From: a virus
IMG/VR virus record: IMGVR_UViG_3300042888_002988
Coordinates: 62,001 to 126,000 of that record
DNA: 64,000 nucleotides
Direction: 5' to 3' (one strand)
The notes below the pieces were generated by a model. It made no database searches, was not told the DNA's origin, and worked only from the letters and a program-made list of their open reading frames with translations. Below are positions 1 through 7,524 of this stretch, piece by piece (positions within the stretch are counted from its first letter, which is position 1; the number at the start of each line of letters is the position of its first letter). The position numbers were made by a program, and so were the translations under genes.

Positions 1-1
1 G

Positions 2-964
2 GAGCGCATCGGTATCGATGACTTCGTTGCCAATGTCCTGCCTACCGCCAAGCGCATCCGTGTGCTGGTGGAGCGCGAACACATGGGGCACTTCGTGACG
101 CTCACCGGCGCGGTGGATCCCGAGGCGAAGAACATGATGAAGCACGACAACAGCTTCAGCTTCAGCTACGCCGGCGGTGTGGCTGACGCGATCAAGGAGC
201 GTGTGAAGCGTGAGGGCGGCAATGTGAACGGCTGGATGCGTGCGTCCCTCGCCTGGCACAACTATGACGACCTCGACCTGCACTTCCAGGGCGGTGGCGA
301 GCACGTTTACTTCAGCAACAAGCGCGGCCGGCTCGCCTGGCTCGATGTTGATATGAATGCTGGCGGGGGCTCCACTCGTGAGCCTGTGGAGAACATCACC
401 TGCGACAAGCAGCTGCCAGCCGGTAGCTATGAAGTCTGGGTGAATCAATACAACCGCCGGGAAGAGCGCGATTCGGGATTCGAGCTGGAGATCGAGGCCA
501 ATGGCTCGACCTTCAACTTCGGGTCCCCTACGTCGCCCCGCGTCGACTCGGAGCGCATCAAGTTCACGGTCGACAAGGACGGCAACGTCAACATCGGCGA
601 GACCGCGATGTCGAAGTCGCACAGCGGCATGGTGAAGTGGGGCGTCAAGACCGGCACGTTCGTGCAGGTCAAGGCGATCACACTCAGCCCGAACCACTGG
701 ACCAAGCCCGTGGGCCTCAAGCACTGGTTCTTCCTGCTGGATGGTTGCGTCAGCGACGAGCAGACCCGGCCGTTCTTCAATGAGCACCTCTGCGCCGAGC
801 TGGCAAAGGACCGCAAGGTCACCGAGGTGCTGGCCAGCAAGATCCAGGTCGCGCCTGCTGAAGGGGCTGAGCTCTCCGGGCTCGGCTTCAGTGAGTCCAA
901 CCGCAACCACATCTACGTGGAAGTGGAAGGGCAATTCAAGCGGACACTGAAGGTGCTATTCTGA
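2..964 (+). CDS. YfaP/DUF2135-like beta-sandwich protein, 5' end outside the window
   Basis: The frame is open from base 2, so the gene probably begins before the window; an internal GTG at 62 is the first start codon inside it. The central part carries YDDLDLHF, then GEHVYF, LDVDMNAGGG and EPVENI, followed by GSYEVWVNQYNRR. This order (acidic DLDLH, an aromatic strand, ENI, then a GxYxVxVxxYxxR strand) is what I recall from the YfaP/DUF2135 beta-sandwich family, extracellular or adhesion-like domains of unknown role. It overlaps the next gene by TGATG. A VWA protein encoded nearby (3556) could be a partner, but that is inference. Confidence 0.5.
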   Translation, partial: ERIGIDDFVANVLPTAKRIRVLVEREHMGHFVTLTGAVDPEAKNMMKHDNSFSFSYAGGVADAIKERVKREGGNVNGWMRASLAWHNYDDLDLHFQGGGEHVYFSNKRGRLAWLDVDMNAGGGSTREPVENITCDKQLPAGSYEVWVNQYNRREERDSGFELEIEANGSTFNFGSPTSPRVDSERIKFTVDKDGNVNIGETAMSKSHSGMVKWGVKTGTFVQVKAITLSPNHWTKPVGLKHWFFLLDGCVSDEQTRPFFNEHLCAELAKDRKVTEVLASKIQVAPAEGAELSGLGFSESNRNHIYVEVEGQFKRTLKVLF

Positions 965-1503
965 TGCTGATCAACAAGCTCAAAACCGACATCGCTTCCA
1001 ACGACATCGCTTGGGCTATCCAAAGCCGCATCGCCAACTCGCGCTTCACCGCTGAGGTGGAGCCGAGAAGGCGTGCGGTCAAGATACTCCAGGTGCGCCT
1101 GCGGAAGAAGAAGATGTATTGCGGTAACCACCCGAAGGCCTGCGAAGCAATCGGTGGCGCGCCCCACTGTCGAAGAGACTACCTGGAAGGCGCGGATTGG
1201 GTCGAATTCAACGACCTGGTCAACGACGTCCTGGATAGGCTCAACGTCGAGTGCAGCGTGAAGACTTCGCAATGCATCCTGCGGAAGGGCCGGCTGCGTC
1301 GCGCTGAGTATGATGCCAACGAACAGTTCTTTAACGGCACCTGGAAGTGGGACATGGACGGTCCTGACTCCCATTACGTGGACAACTGCGGGAACGAAGA
1401 GGCCGACAAGGTCCTGAGCAAGTTCCCGTTCGGAACACCCGGGATTGACGAGCGGCAGGAATACTTCTGCGTAGGAGCGCACGACCACGATCATGCCCAC
1501 TGA
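964..1503 (+). CDS. Hypothetical cysteine- and histidine-rich protein
   Basis: This 179-residue protein matches no family I recognise. It starts at an ATG overlapping the TGA of the previous gene, so translation is probably coupled. It has a basic region near residues 36-52 (EPRRRAVKILQVRLRKKK), several scattered cysteines (CGNHPKAC, ECSVKTSQC, FCVG) and a histidine/aspartate tail (HDHDHAH) that could bind metal. There is no signal peptide or membrane segment. Confidence 0.6.
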   Translation: MLINKLKTDIASNDIAWAIQSRIANSRFTAEVEPRRRAVKILQVRLRKKKMYCGNHPKACEAIGGAPHCRRDYLEGADWVEFNDLVNDVLDRLNVECSVKTSQCILRKGRLRRAEYDANEQFFNGTWKWDMDGPDSHYVDNCGNEEADKVLSKFPFGTPGIDERQEYFCVGAHDHDHAH

Positions 1504-1723
1504 GTTCAACCTGAGAAACGTCTTGGTCGCGGGTAGCGTCATCGTCGTGGGAGCCCACATCGTGACAGGTGGGTTGATGTGGCTGGTGGGCGCTGCATCC
1601 AACGAGCAGACCATTGGTTTCATGGTCGGCGCGGCCGGCGGAACAGCGTGCGTCTGGATCGCCTACGTCTTCGGCTTGTTCTGCCGGTGGCTACGCCGCA
1701 AGCAAGTGGAGGGCGATCAGTGA
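1493..1723 (+). CDS. Small two-pass membrane protein
   Basis: This 76-residue protein has two hydrophobic stretches (about residues 10-30 and 37-62, the latter including TACVWIAYVFGLF) and a basic C-terminus (RWLRRKQ), consistent with a two-pass inner-membrane protein. It overlaps the histidine-rich tail of the upstream gene by 11 bases, and its stop overlaps the next start (GTGA). No family is recognised. A membrane-active or superinfection-type role is possible but unsupported. Confidence 0.6.
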   Translation: MPTEFNLRNVLVAGSVIVVGAHIVTGGLMWLVGAASNEQTIGFMVGAAGGTACVWIAYVFGLFCRWLRRKQVEGDQ

Positions 1724-2271
1724 ATCGCCCCGACGAGTGTCCCCACTGTGGGGACGAAAACATCAACCGTGACGGCGCGAGGTGGCGCTGTGAGCGGTGC
1801 TGGAATTGGTTCGGGGATTCACGTCCCCGAGCCGCTGTAACCACCTCACCAACCAAACCAAATACCAACACCATGATTGAAATGCATCCATTCGTCGCAG
1901 CTACCAAGACCAAGCTGCGTTTCGCTGCCGCCGGCCACATCTCCGCGGAGGACCTCTGGGACCTCCCGTTGAACAAGCTGGACGAGATGGCGATCGAAAT
2001 CGACGGCGAGCTCTCCGGCTCGCGCAAGTCGTTCCTTGCCAACCCTGACCGCCGGGTGACCATCGCCCAGCAGCAGGACGCCCTGCGCCTTGAGGTGCTC
2101 AAGCTGGTCATCGAGACCAAGCAGGCCGAGAACGCTGCGAAGCGTGAGGCTGCCGACAAGCGCGCACGGAAGGAATTCCTGGAGCGCCTGCTCGAGAAGA
2201 AGAAGATCGACCAGCTCGAGTCGCTGTCCGCCGAGGACATCGAGAAGGAGCTTGCTTCGATCGAGGCCTAA
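1720..2271 (+). CDS. Zinc-ribbon protein fused to a helical/coiled-coil domain
   Basis: From the GTG overlapping the previous stop the frame encodes CPHCGDENINRDG then CERCWNWFG, a four-cysteine zinc ribbon at about residues 7-33. It then reads without a stop through a Thr/Pro/Asn-rich linker into a charged helical region ending in EKKKIDQLESLSAEDIEKE. The linker DNA is A/C-rich and looks like the untranslated leaders used elsewhere in this genome, and an in-frame ATG at 1873 (MIEMHPFVA) follows it. The locus may therefore make both a 183-residue fusion and a 132-residue internal product. The function is unknown. Confidence 0.55.
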   Translation: MNRPDECPHCGDENINRDGARWRCERCWNWFGDSRPRAAVTTSPTKPNTNTMIEMHPFVAATKTKLRFAAAGHISAEDLWDLPLNKLDEMAIEIDGELSGSRKSFLANPDRRVTIAQQQDALRLEVLKLVIETKQAENAAKREAADKRARKEFLERLLEKKKIDQLESLSAEDIEKELASIEA

Positions 2272-2368
2272 TCAGCCACGCACGCACAGCACGAGGACAC
2301 ATCGCCCTGATCGGGGGCTAGAGTTTCACTGCCGGGCGCCGATCGAGCCCGGCATTCTACAACCACAC

Positions 2369-2767
2369 ATGTTACGCAAAATCGAAATCAACGCCGTCCT
2401 GAACGGCTTCATCGTCCAAGTCGGCTGCACCGCTGTCGTCTTCGAGTCTGTGCCCAAGATGCTCGAAGAGCTGGGCAAGTATCTCGCTGATCCTGCTGCC
2501 ACCGAGAAGGCCTACCAGACCGACAGCATCAATGCTGACAAGCTGGGGCTGGCGAGGCCTGTCGATGAACGGCCCGTCGAGCGCGCCGCGCGCATCCTGC
2601 GTGACAGGAATGTCGGCGAATCTCTCGGTGGTATCGCCGCAGGAGCAGGCGCTATGCTGGGGCAAGCCATCGCCGAAGGCCGCCTCGCCGATCTGCGCAC
2701 GGCTCAGGCGATGGCCGAAGATCCAGGTGACGCTTGCGTCGGCCAGGGTCCCGTAGGCGACCGCTGA
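2369..2767 (+). CDS. Small conserved phage protein of unknown function
   Basis: The 132-residue product begins at the ATG preceded by the leader ACAACCACAC. Its N-terminal half (IEINAVLNGFIVQVGC, then VVFES and LEELGKYLADP) resembles a small protein I recall in other phages, in which a short beta-hairpin carrying NGFxVxVGC precedes a helix, but no role is established. The rest is Ala/Gly-rich and probably helical. The frame continues upstream without a start that suits the context, so the leadered ATG was chosen. Confidence 0.5.
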   Translation: MLRKIEINAVLNGFIVQVGCTAVVFESVPKMLEELGKYLADPAATEKAYQTDSINADKLGLARPVDERPVERAARILRDRNVGESLGGIAAGAGAMLGQAIAEGRLADLRTAQAMAEDPGDACVGQGPVGDR

Positions 2768-2863
2768 CCTGACCGTCAGCACTGACAAACCCGGGGCGTC
2801 TCGCTGGCGTCTCGGTATTGAGGAAAAATTGGAAAAATCAGAACTATCACATCAAACATCATT

Positions 2864-3298
2864 ATGTCCGACGAAGACACCACCACCCCAGTCGCGCCCG
2901 CCATCAAAGGTCAATTCGCCAAGGCGCTCACCGCGTCCAATGCGAAGATCAAACTGTCGCGCGCCCTCCAGCTCACCGAGACCACCCGCACGACCTATCG
3001 TCGCCGCGTGGAGGACTTGGCGAACGACATCCGCATGAAGACCCTGGAAGCCCAAGGCCAACTCGACCTGCGCGGTGACAGCGCGTTGTCGCTGAACCCG
3101 GCCGCCAAGGACTTCTCCGCGGTTGACTGGGTCCAAGCGAATATCGAGGCTCGCATGGACATCCGCAACCTCCGCATTAAGCTCGCCGTCACCTACTACG
3201 GTTACTGCGATCTCTTCGGAGAAGACCAGACGCTGATCCAGGGCATCGACATCTCCGGTGTTGATGGCTCCAACATCATCATTCCCCTGCTCGACTAA
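2864..3298 (+). CDS. Hypothetical protein
   Basis: This 144-residue soluble protein is not recognised. After an acidic/Thr/Pro N-terminus it has a basic, probably helical centre (LTETTRTTYRRRVEDLANDI) and a more hydrophobic C-terminal third (IKLAVTYYGYCDLFGEDQ) ending in SNIIIPLLD. The leader (AACTATCACATCAAACATCATT) lacks a Shine-Dalgarno sequence, as at many genes here. Confidence 0.55.
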   Translation: MSDEDTTTPVAPAIKGQFAKALTASNAKIKLSRALQLTETTRTTYRRRVEDLANDIRMKTLEAQGQLDLRGDSALSLNPAAKDFSAVDWVQANIEARMDIRNLRIKLAVTYYGYCDLFGEDQTLIQGIDISGVDGSNIIIPLLD

Positions 3299-3335
3299 CA
3301 CCAACCACAACCACCAACAATTAGAGACTACCATT

Positions 3336-3524
3336 ATGGGAGCACCACAAACATACGACGCCAAGCCCACCACCCCAGCGCCAGCTGAGGTCACCGAAAC
3401 CCCAGCAGCACCGGCCGTCGAGGCCTCGCCAGCTGAGACCACCGAGCCGGAGGTCGGATACCCGGGCGACCCAGTCGGCGAACCCGGCGAAGAAGGTCCT
3501 GCAGGCGAACCAGCCGCTGAGTAA
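3336..3524 (+). CDS. Short Pro/Glu/Ala-rich low-complexity protein
   Basis: This 62-residue protein is made almost wholly of Pro, Ala, Glu, Thr and Gly (for example GEPGEEGPAGEPAAE), so it is expected to be disordered and acidic. The start is the ATG after a nearly G-free leader (CCAACCACAACCACCAACAA). No domain can be assigned. Coding is supported by the leader and by the open frame ending close to the next gene. Confidence 0.45.
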   Translation: MGAPQTYDAKPTTPAPAEVTETPAAPAVEASPAETTEPEVGYPGDPVGEPGEEGPAGEPAAE

Positions 3525-3555
3525 GCTCAACCTCTAACCCACGACACGTAAAAAT

Positions 3556-4512
3556 ATGGGAAATTCAGGTTACAGCTTCTCGGCCCGCGCCACTCGCAGC
3601 GCCACCCTCGGCTATGCCGCGGCCTCTGCGGGCGACGCGCGGGTATTCCGACAAAACGCACTGAAGCGCGTCAACGAGGGGATGGACCCTTCGCAAATCA
3701 TCCGGCGTGAAGCCCGTGATAGCGAAGCCCACCCCCTGTCCGTCCCGATCGTCCTCAAGCTGGATGTCACCGGGTCCATGGGTCGCATCCCGGCCGAACT
3801 GATCAAGGGTGATCTGCCTCATCTGATGGGGCACCTGGTGGAAGGCGAACGCGAATGTCCTGACGCAGCCCTGCTGTTCATGGCAGTGGGTGACCTGTTC
3901 TCGGACAGTGGTCCGCTGCAGGTCGGCCAGTTCGAGTCCGGCGACGCCGAGCTTGACCACTGGCTCACCACCACGTGGATCGAGGGTAACGGCGGCAACA
4001 ACGATGGCGAGAGCTACTCGTTGGGCTGGTTGTTCGCTCTCAACATGATCGAGACGGACGCCTGGGACAAGCGCAAGGAGCGCGGGCTGTTCATCAGCGT
4101 CGGAGACGAGCCGCTGCATCGCGAGATGCCAGTGTCGAAACTCCGCCAGCTGTTCGGGAACAACTTCGACAAGGTCGTGGAAGGTCTGGAGTTCAGTGGC
4201 AACACCATCCAGTCCGCCGACGTCTTGGCCAAGTTGAAGAAGCGTTGGAACGTCCACCACATCCAAGTGGGGGAAGGTGCCGACGGCTTCCACACGAACA
4301 GCTGGAAGATGCTGGGCGAAGGCTACCACACGATCTGCCGTGACTGTTCCGTCGCGGACAAGACCAGGGAGATCATCAAGGCCCACATGGCCAGCGGCCG
4401 TCGCAGTGCCGCAGCCGTCACGGAACCGGCCCCCGTCGAGGCTGCTGCAGGTGAGCCTGCGCAACCGGGAACCCCGACGCCTCCCAAGGCGTCGATTCCT
4501 GAACCGCTCTGA
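3556..4512 (+). CDS. Von Willebrand factor A (VWA) domain protein
   Basis: A metal-ion-dependent adhesion site is visible as LKLDVTGSMG (Asp70, with Gly73/Ser74 in the DxTGS variant of DxSxS). A later FMAVGD strand and the conserved GNGGNNDGESYSLG region plausibly complete the site. The fold continues with GLFISVGDEPLH and WNVHHIQVGEG. The last 50 residues are Ala/Pro-rich and probably disordered. VWA proteins bind protein partners through a divalent cation and often work with AAA ATPases, none of which is seen here. A YfaP-like protein lies 2.6 kb upstream. The leader has no Shine-Dalgarno sequence. Confidence 0.75.
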   Translation: MGNSGYSFSARATRSATLGYAAASAGDARVFRQNALKRVNEGMDPSQIIRREARDSEAHPLSVPIVLKLDVTGSMGRIPAELIKGDLPHLMGHLVEGERECPDAALLFMAVGDLFSDSGPLQVGQFESGDAELDHWLTTTWIEGNGGNNDGESYSLGWLFALNMIETDAWDKRKERGLFISVGDEPLHREMPVSKLRQLFGNNFDKVVEGLEFSGNTIQSADVLAKLKKRWNVHHIQVGEGADGFHTNSWKMLGEGYHTICRDCSVADKTREIIKAHMASGRRSAAAVTEPAPVEAAAGEPAQPGTPTPPKASIPEPL

Positions 4513-4526
4513 ACTGAGCACTACTG

Positions 4527-4559
4527 GGCGCCGGTGGCTTCGTGCTGCCGGCGCCTTTT
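4527..4559 (+). terminator. Hairpin terminator after the VWA gene
   Basis: An 8-bp GC stem (GGCGCCGG at 4527-4534 with CCGGCGCC at 4548-4555) is followed by TTTTC. The 13-base loop contains TTCG. The next gene begins only 13 bases later. Confidence 0.6.
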
Positions 4560-4571
4560 CCTTTCCAAAGC

Positions 4572-4769
4572 ATGAGCCGCACACCTTCACAACTGTCCAT
4601 CGATCTGATCGAGGCCATGGTCAACGACCCCAAACTACCCAAGAAGCTGCGCGAATTTCAACGTGGGCAGCTGGCCGACCTGAAGAGCAGGCGGGCTGCA
4701 GCACTTGTCGAAAAGCGTCCCAATCCGTTCTCCAGATTTGTAGATCACCTCGAAAAAGAATCACCATGA
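4572..4769 (+). CDS. Small hypothetical protein
   Basis: This 65-residue charged, probably helical protein (SIDLIEAMVNDPKLPKK, REFQRGQLADLKSRRAAAL) starts at the ATG just after a hairpin. Its stop overlaps the start of the adenylosuccinate-synthetase-like gene (ATGA), so the two are likely co-translated. No family is recognised. Confidence 0.5.
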   Translation: MSRTPSQLSIDLIEAMVNDPKLPKKLREFQRGQLADLKSRRAAALVEKRPNPFSRFVDHLEKESP

Positions 4770-6118
4770 AACACGCACACATCATCACAGACCTCGGCTT
4801 TGGCGACTCCGGAAAAGGAGCCGTCACTGACCGCCTCGCATCCTACTGCAAGAGCGACAACGTGGTTGTCGTCCGCTACACCGGCGGCAGCCAGGCCGGC
4901 CACACCGTCGACCTCAATGATCCCGGCGGCACCGATCCGCTGCTGCGCCACATCCACTCCTCGTTCGCATCGGGGGCGCTGGGAGGCGTCCCGAGCCACA
5001 TGTCGCAATACTGCCCGATCTACCCGCAGAATCTGGTGCGCGAGGCGGCCGTCCTGCGCGACAAGAATCCGGAATACAACGCCAGGCAGAACAACACCGC
5101 GGATCCACTCGCACCGTTGATCACGGTATACGACGTGGCCTGGAACCGCATCACGCAGACCAACACCAACACGGTGGGCATCGGCATCGGCGCCACCATG
5201 GAGCGCATGCTGCATTCCGAGAACCGCACGTTCATGATCGACGTGACGCACCGTCACGTGCTGACGCACAAGCTGGCACGCGTGCAGGACTACTACCTGA
5301 GCAAGATCGCTGCGATGTGCCCCGATAAGCTCCACGACTTCATGGCGGTGACCGAGCACGAGGACCTGTCCCCCGAGGATGCGTGGGACTACATCGAGTT
5401 CCGCCCCACACCTTGGGTGTTGGCCAAATACGACAACGTGATCTTCGAGGGTGCCCAGGGCATCATGCTCGACCAGGACCACGGGTTCATGCCGCACGTG
5501 ACCTGGGGCCGCACCACGAGCCGCAACGCCGTCGAGATCATCAACGCCTACGGCCGGTGCCAAGAAGTGACCACGCACCATGTGACCCGGGCCTACCAGA
5601 CTCGCCATGGCGACGGTCCAATGACCATGCCTCGCACGCACTCGATTGCGCCCAATGACCTGACCAACGTGACCAATCCGTTTCAAGGTGAGCTGCGCGT
5701 GAGCGGGCTGGACGTGAATCTGCTGACCTTCGCCGCCGCCGTGGACGACACCTACCTTCAGCAGCTGAAGTGTCATCGCAACCCCATGCAGCTGCATGTC
5801 ACTTGCTGCGACCACCTGGATCCGGACGCCTTGCTTCAGGTGAAGCGACAGCTGATGCAGCAGATCAAGCTCAAAGGCCCCATCACCTGCTGGTATGGTC
5901 CAACACGCCGCGCCATTCATTCTGACCTCGCATTCCTGCCGGCAGTGAGCATGGCAGAAGCCTATGAGGCCGTCCTTGGCGGGGTCATGGCGATAGCACC
6001 GGATTTTTATAGCTTGGCACTCGAACAGATGGCGCAGCTAATGGGCCGCACCAACGATGACGCCTTCCGCGCCGAGGTAGCGGAGCATGGCCGATCATTG
6101 CCGAGCGACATGGATTGA
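4766..6118 (+). CDS. Adenylosuccinate synthetase family enzyme (PurA/PurZ-like)
   Basis: PurA joins IMP and aspartate using GTP; phage PurZ does the matching reaction on dGMP to start 2-aminoadenine (Z) synthesis. This 450-residue protein has the P-loop-like GFGDSGKG (Asp14), GGSQAGHT with the catalytic His46, FEGAQG at 227-232 followed by DQDHG, and VTRAYQTRHGDGP at 273-285. The Asp of the first loop is kept but the usual following Glu is Ser, and the arginine-rich aspartate-binding loop of bacterial PurA is reduced to FQGELR. It is therefore a divergent member. Substrate choice (IMP, dGMP or other) cannot be settled here, and no MazZ, DatZ or DpoZ partner lies in the window. Confidence 0.8.
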   Translation: MKHAHIITDLGFGDSGKGAVTDRLASYCKSDNVVVVRYTGGSQAGHTVDLNDPGGTDPLLRHIHSSFASGALGGVPSHMSQYCPIYPQNLVREAAVLRDKNPEYNARQNNTADPLAPLITVYDVAWNRITQTNTNTVGIGIGATMERMLHSENRTFMIDVTHRHVLTHKLARVQDYYLSKIAAMCPDKLHDFMAVTEHEDLSPEDAWDYIEFRPTPWVLAKYDNVIFEGAQGIMLDQDHGFMPHVTWGRTTSRNAVEIINAYGRCQEVTTHHVTRAYQTRHGDGPMTMPRTHSIAPNDLTNVTNPFQGELRVSGLDVNLLTFAAAVDDTYLQQLKCHRNPMQLHVTCCDHLDPDALLQVKRQLMQQIKLKGPITCWYGPTRRAIHSDLAFLPAVSMAEAYEAVLGGVMAIAPDFYSLALEQMAQLMGRTNDDAFRAEVAEHGRSLPSDMD

Positions 6119-6123
6119 CGACC

Positions 6124-6140
6124 TGCGCATTATAAAATGC
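6124..6140 (+). repeat. Short AT-centred inverted repeat
   Basis: CGCATT-ATAA-AATGCG is a perfect 6-bp stem with a 4-base loop just after the PurA-like gene. It lacks a T-tract, so it may be a weak terminator or an operator for the gene at 6237. Confidence 0.3.
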
Positions 6141-6158
6141 GTATACGAGGAAAATCGC

Positions 6159-6188
6159 TTGACGTTATGCGCCGGCGGTCATTAGTCA
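6159..6188 (+). promoter_or_regulatory. Possible sigma70-like promoter for the gene at 6237
   Basis: TTGACG (6159-6164) lies 18 bases from TAGTCA (6183-6188). The leader to the ATG at 6237 ends in the A/C-rich CTAGCAAACCACATACAC. The -10 match is imperfect. Confidence 0.4.
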
Positions 6189-6236
6189 TTGGTCGAAGAC
6201 CATGAGGTCGTTCTAACACTAGCAAACCACATACAC

Positions 6237-6455
6237 ATGAAACTGAAAGCAAACCAGATCGCTGACCTTGAGAAAATCGCCGCTGCCGAGAAGCCAGGCC
6301 TTCCCGAAAAGCAAGTCCACTTCCGTGTGCGCGCGGTACTCACCAGTGCCGGCCTGATCAAGGCTACCGATAAGAAGGGTGTCGTCACCCTTACCATCAC
6401 CGCCGAAGGCCGCAAGGCTCTGAAGGCTGCAGCCAAGGCTCTGGCACCAGCCTAA
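6237..6455 (+). CDS. Small winged-helix-like protein
   Basis: The 72-residue product (start chosen at the ATG after an A/C-rich leader) ends in LTSAGLIKATDKKGVVTLT followed by ITAEGRKALKAA. This resembles the recognition-helix and wing half of small MarR/PadR-type winged helices (LxxAGLI...vxLTxxG). The N-terminal half is a charged helix. A DNA-binding role is plausible but the domain is minimal. It stands alone between a possible promoter and a strong terminator. Confidence 0.5.
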   Translation: MKLKANQIADLEKIAAAEKPGLPEKQVHFRVRAVLTSAGLIKATDKKGVVTLTITAEGRKALKAAAKALAPA

Positions 6456-6473
6456 TCGGTAACCATCGACTCA

Positions 6474-6505
6474 GGGCCCCACGTGTCATGCGTGGGGCCC
6501 TTTTT
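6474..6505 (+). terminator. Strong hairpin terminator
   Basis: A perfect 10-bp stem (GGGCCCCACG at 6474-6483, CGTGGGGCCC at 6491-6500) with a 7-base loop is followed by five T residues. Confidence 0.85.
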
Positions 6506-6511
6506 ATTGCC

Positions 6512-7177
6512 ATGATCACAATCACGATTTCAAACGCAGCGTGGGGCTACCTCACCGACCTGCCGGACTATACCGGCGGAAAGATTTTCAAGAAGGGCAA
6601 GCTGCCGCTCGACGGCCGGCACTCATTCAAGCCGGGGCTCGGCGACACGATCATCCCGGGCGTAACGGACAAGTCGCTTCTGGGCAACATGCCTGGCGGC
6701 TATGGCTTCGTCCGCCCATGGGACACCGAGGGCCGGGTCGCCGAGCTGGCGCTCAACGTCGACTGGCAGAAGGCCCGCGTGCCACGCCTAGATTACTACG
6801 TGGCCATGATCAACGGCTCGCCGTGCCCGGATGCCGTGCGGCTTTACTACCCTGAGCGGGTGTTTGTCACCGGCGAGGGCAACGACGGCGAGGATCTCGA
6901 TCGAGTGGATATCCTCAAGCATCTGCGGGCAGTCGACATCCGAGCGACCTCGCACTTCTGGCTGCCGTGCCAGATCTTCCACGGCCTGAAGCAGGGCGGG
7001 ATTCCCAACATCAGTGCCGGCCTGCGGTCTGACACGGACATGGGCGCCTCGTGGTATGAGGTGTGCAACCGTCTGGCCGCCAAGCTGCCGGCGGGCTACG
7101 AGTGGTATTTCAGTGGCGGCCGATACGGTGAGCTGTTCATCACCGAGGACCGAGCCAAATACCCCGAAGCACAATGA
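6512..7177 (+). CDS. Hypothetical protein
   Basis: This 221-residue protein is not recognised. It starts at an ATG just past a terminator T-tract and its stop overlaps the next ATG (ATGA). It is mixed alpha/beta with many aromatics and Gly/Pro turns (YLTDLPDYTGGKIF, GNMPGGYGFVRPWDTEG, RLYYPERVFVTGEG). Its last part (AGYEWYFSGGRYGELFITED) looks like edge strands. It has no signal peptide. It probably forms a translation unit with the oxygenase-like gene downstream. Confidence 0.6.
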   Translation: MITITISNAAWGYLTDLPDYTGGKIFKKGKLPLDGRHSFKPGLGDTIIPGVTDKSLLGNMPGGYGFVRPWDTEGRVAELALNVDWQKARVPRLDYYVAMINGSPCPDAVRLYYPERVFVTGEGNDGEDLDRVDILKHLRAVDIRATSHFWLPCQIFHGLKQGGIPNISAGLRSDTDMGASWYEVCNRLAAKLPAGYEWYFSGGRYGELFITEDRAKYPEAQ

Positions 7178-7509
7178 AATGGAAAGCCGGCCGACAAGGA
7201 TCGGGCTACTTCAAGCTCACGCTATTCAGTAGCCAGTGGTTGAAATGTGATTGTCACATCATACGCCTGCCGAAAGGCGCGCGAGTACCGCCACACCGGG
7301 ATCCATGCCCGGCCGGATGGGAGCACCACCGCATCAACCTGACTCTGTGCGCTGCCCAGCTGGGCGGCGTCACGTTCTGTGAGCACCCGCCGCACCCACG
7401 CGGTCGCATCTACCGCTTCCGCCCCGACCAGGTCTACCATTGGGTGACCATGGTCCGGGAAGGATCGCTGTGGCTGCTGAGCGTGGGCTGGCTCACCCGC
7501 ATCAAATAA
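7174..7509 (+). CDS. Small 2-oxoglutarate/Fe(II)-oxygenase-like beta-helix protein
   Basis: The 111-residue protein shows the pattern of a compact double-stranded beta-helix: IIRLPKG, PPHRDP with the H-x-D metal pair (His41, Asp43), RINLTL, GGVTFCEH, then FRPDQVYHWVT with a distal His89 and LLSVGW. This H-x-D...H arrangement is typical of Fe(II) dioxygenases, and similar short proteins occur in phages. A 2-oxoglutarate-binding basic residue is not certain, so it could be inactive or use another cofactor. It overlaps the upstream gene by 4 bases. Confidence 0.55.
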   Translation: MKWKAGRQGSGYFKLTLFSSQWLKCDCHIIRLPKGARVPPHRDPCPAGWEHHRINLTLCAAQLGGVTFCEHPPHPRGRIYRFRPDQVYHWVTMVREGSLWLLSVGWLTRIK

Positions 7510-7524
7510 ACACATCTACAAATC

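Noticed and set aside
4745-5920. 391-codon open frame on the minus strand
   Set aside because: It is the antisense shadow of the PurA/PurZ-like gene in GC-rich DNA; its translation is low-complexity with no family motif.
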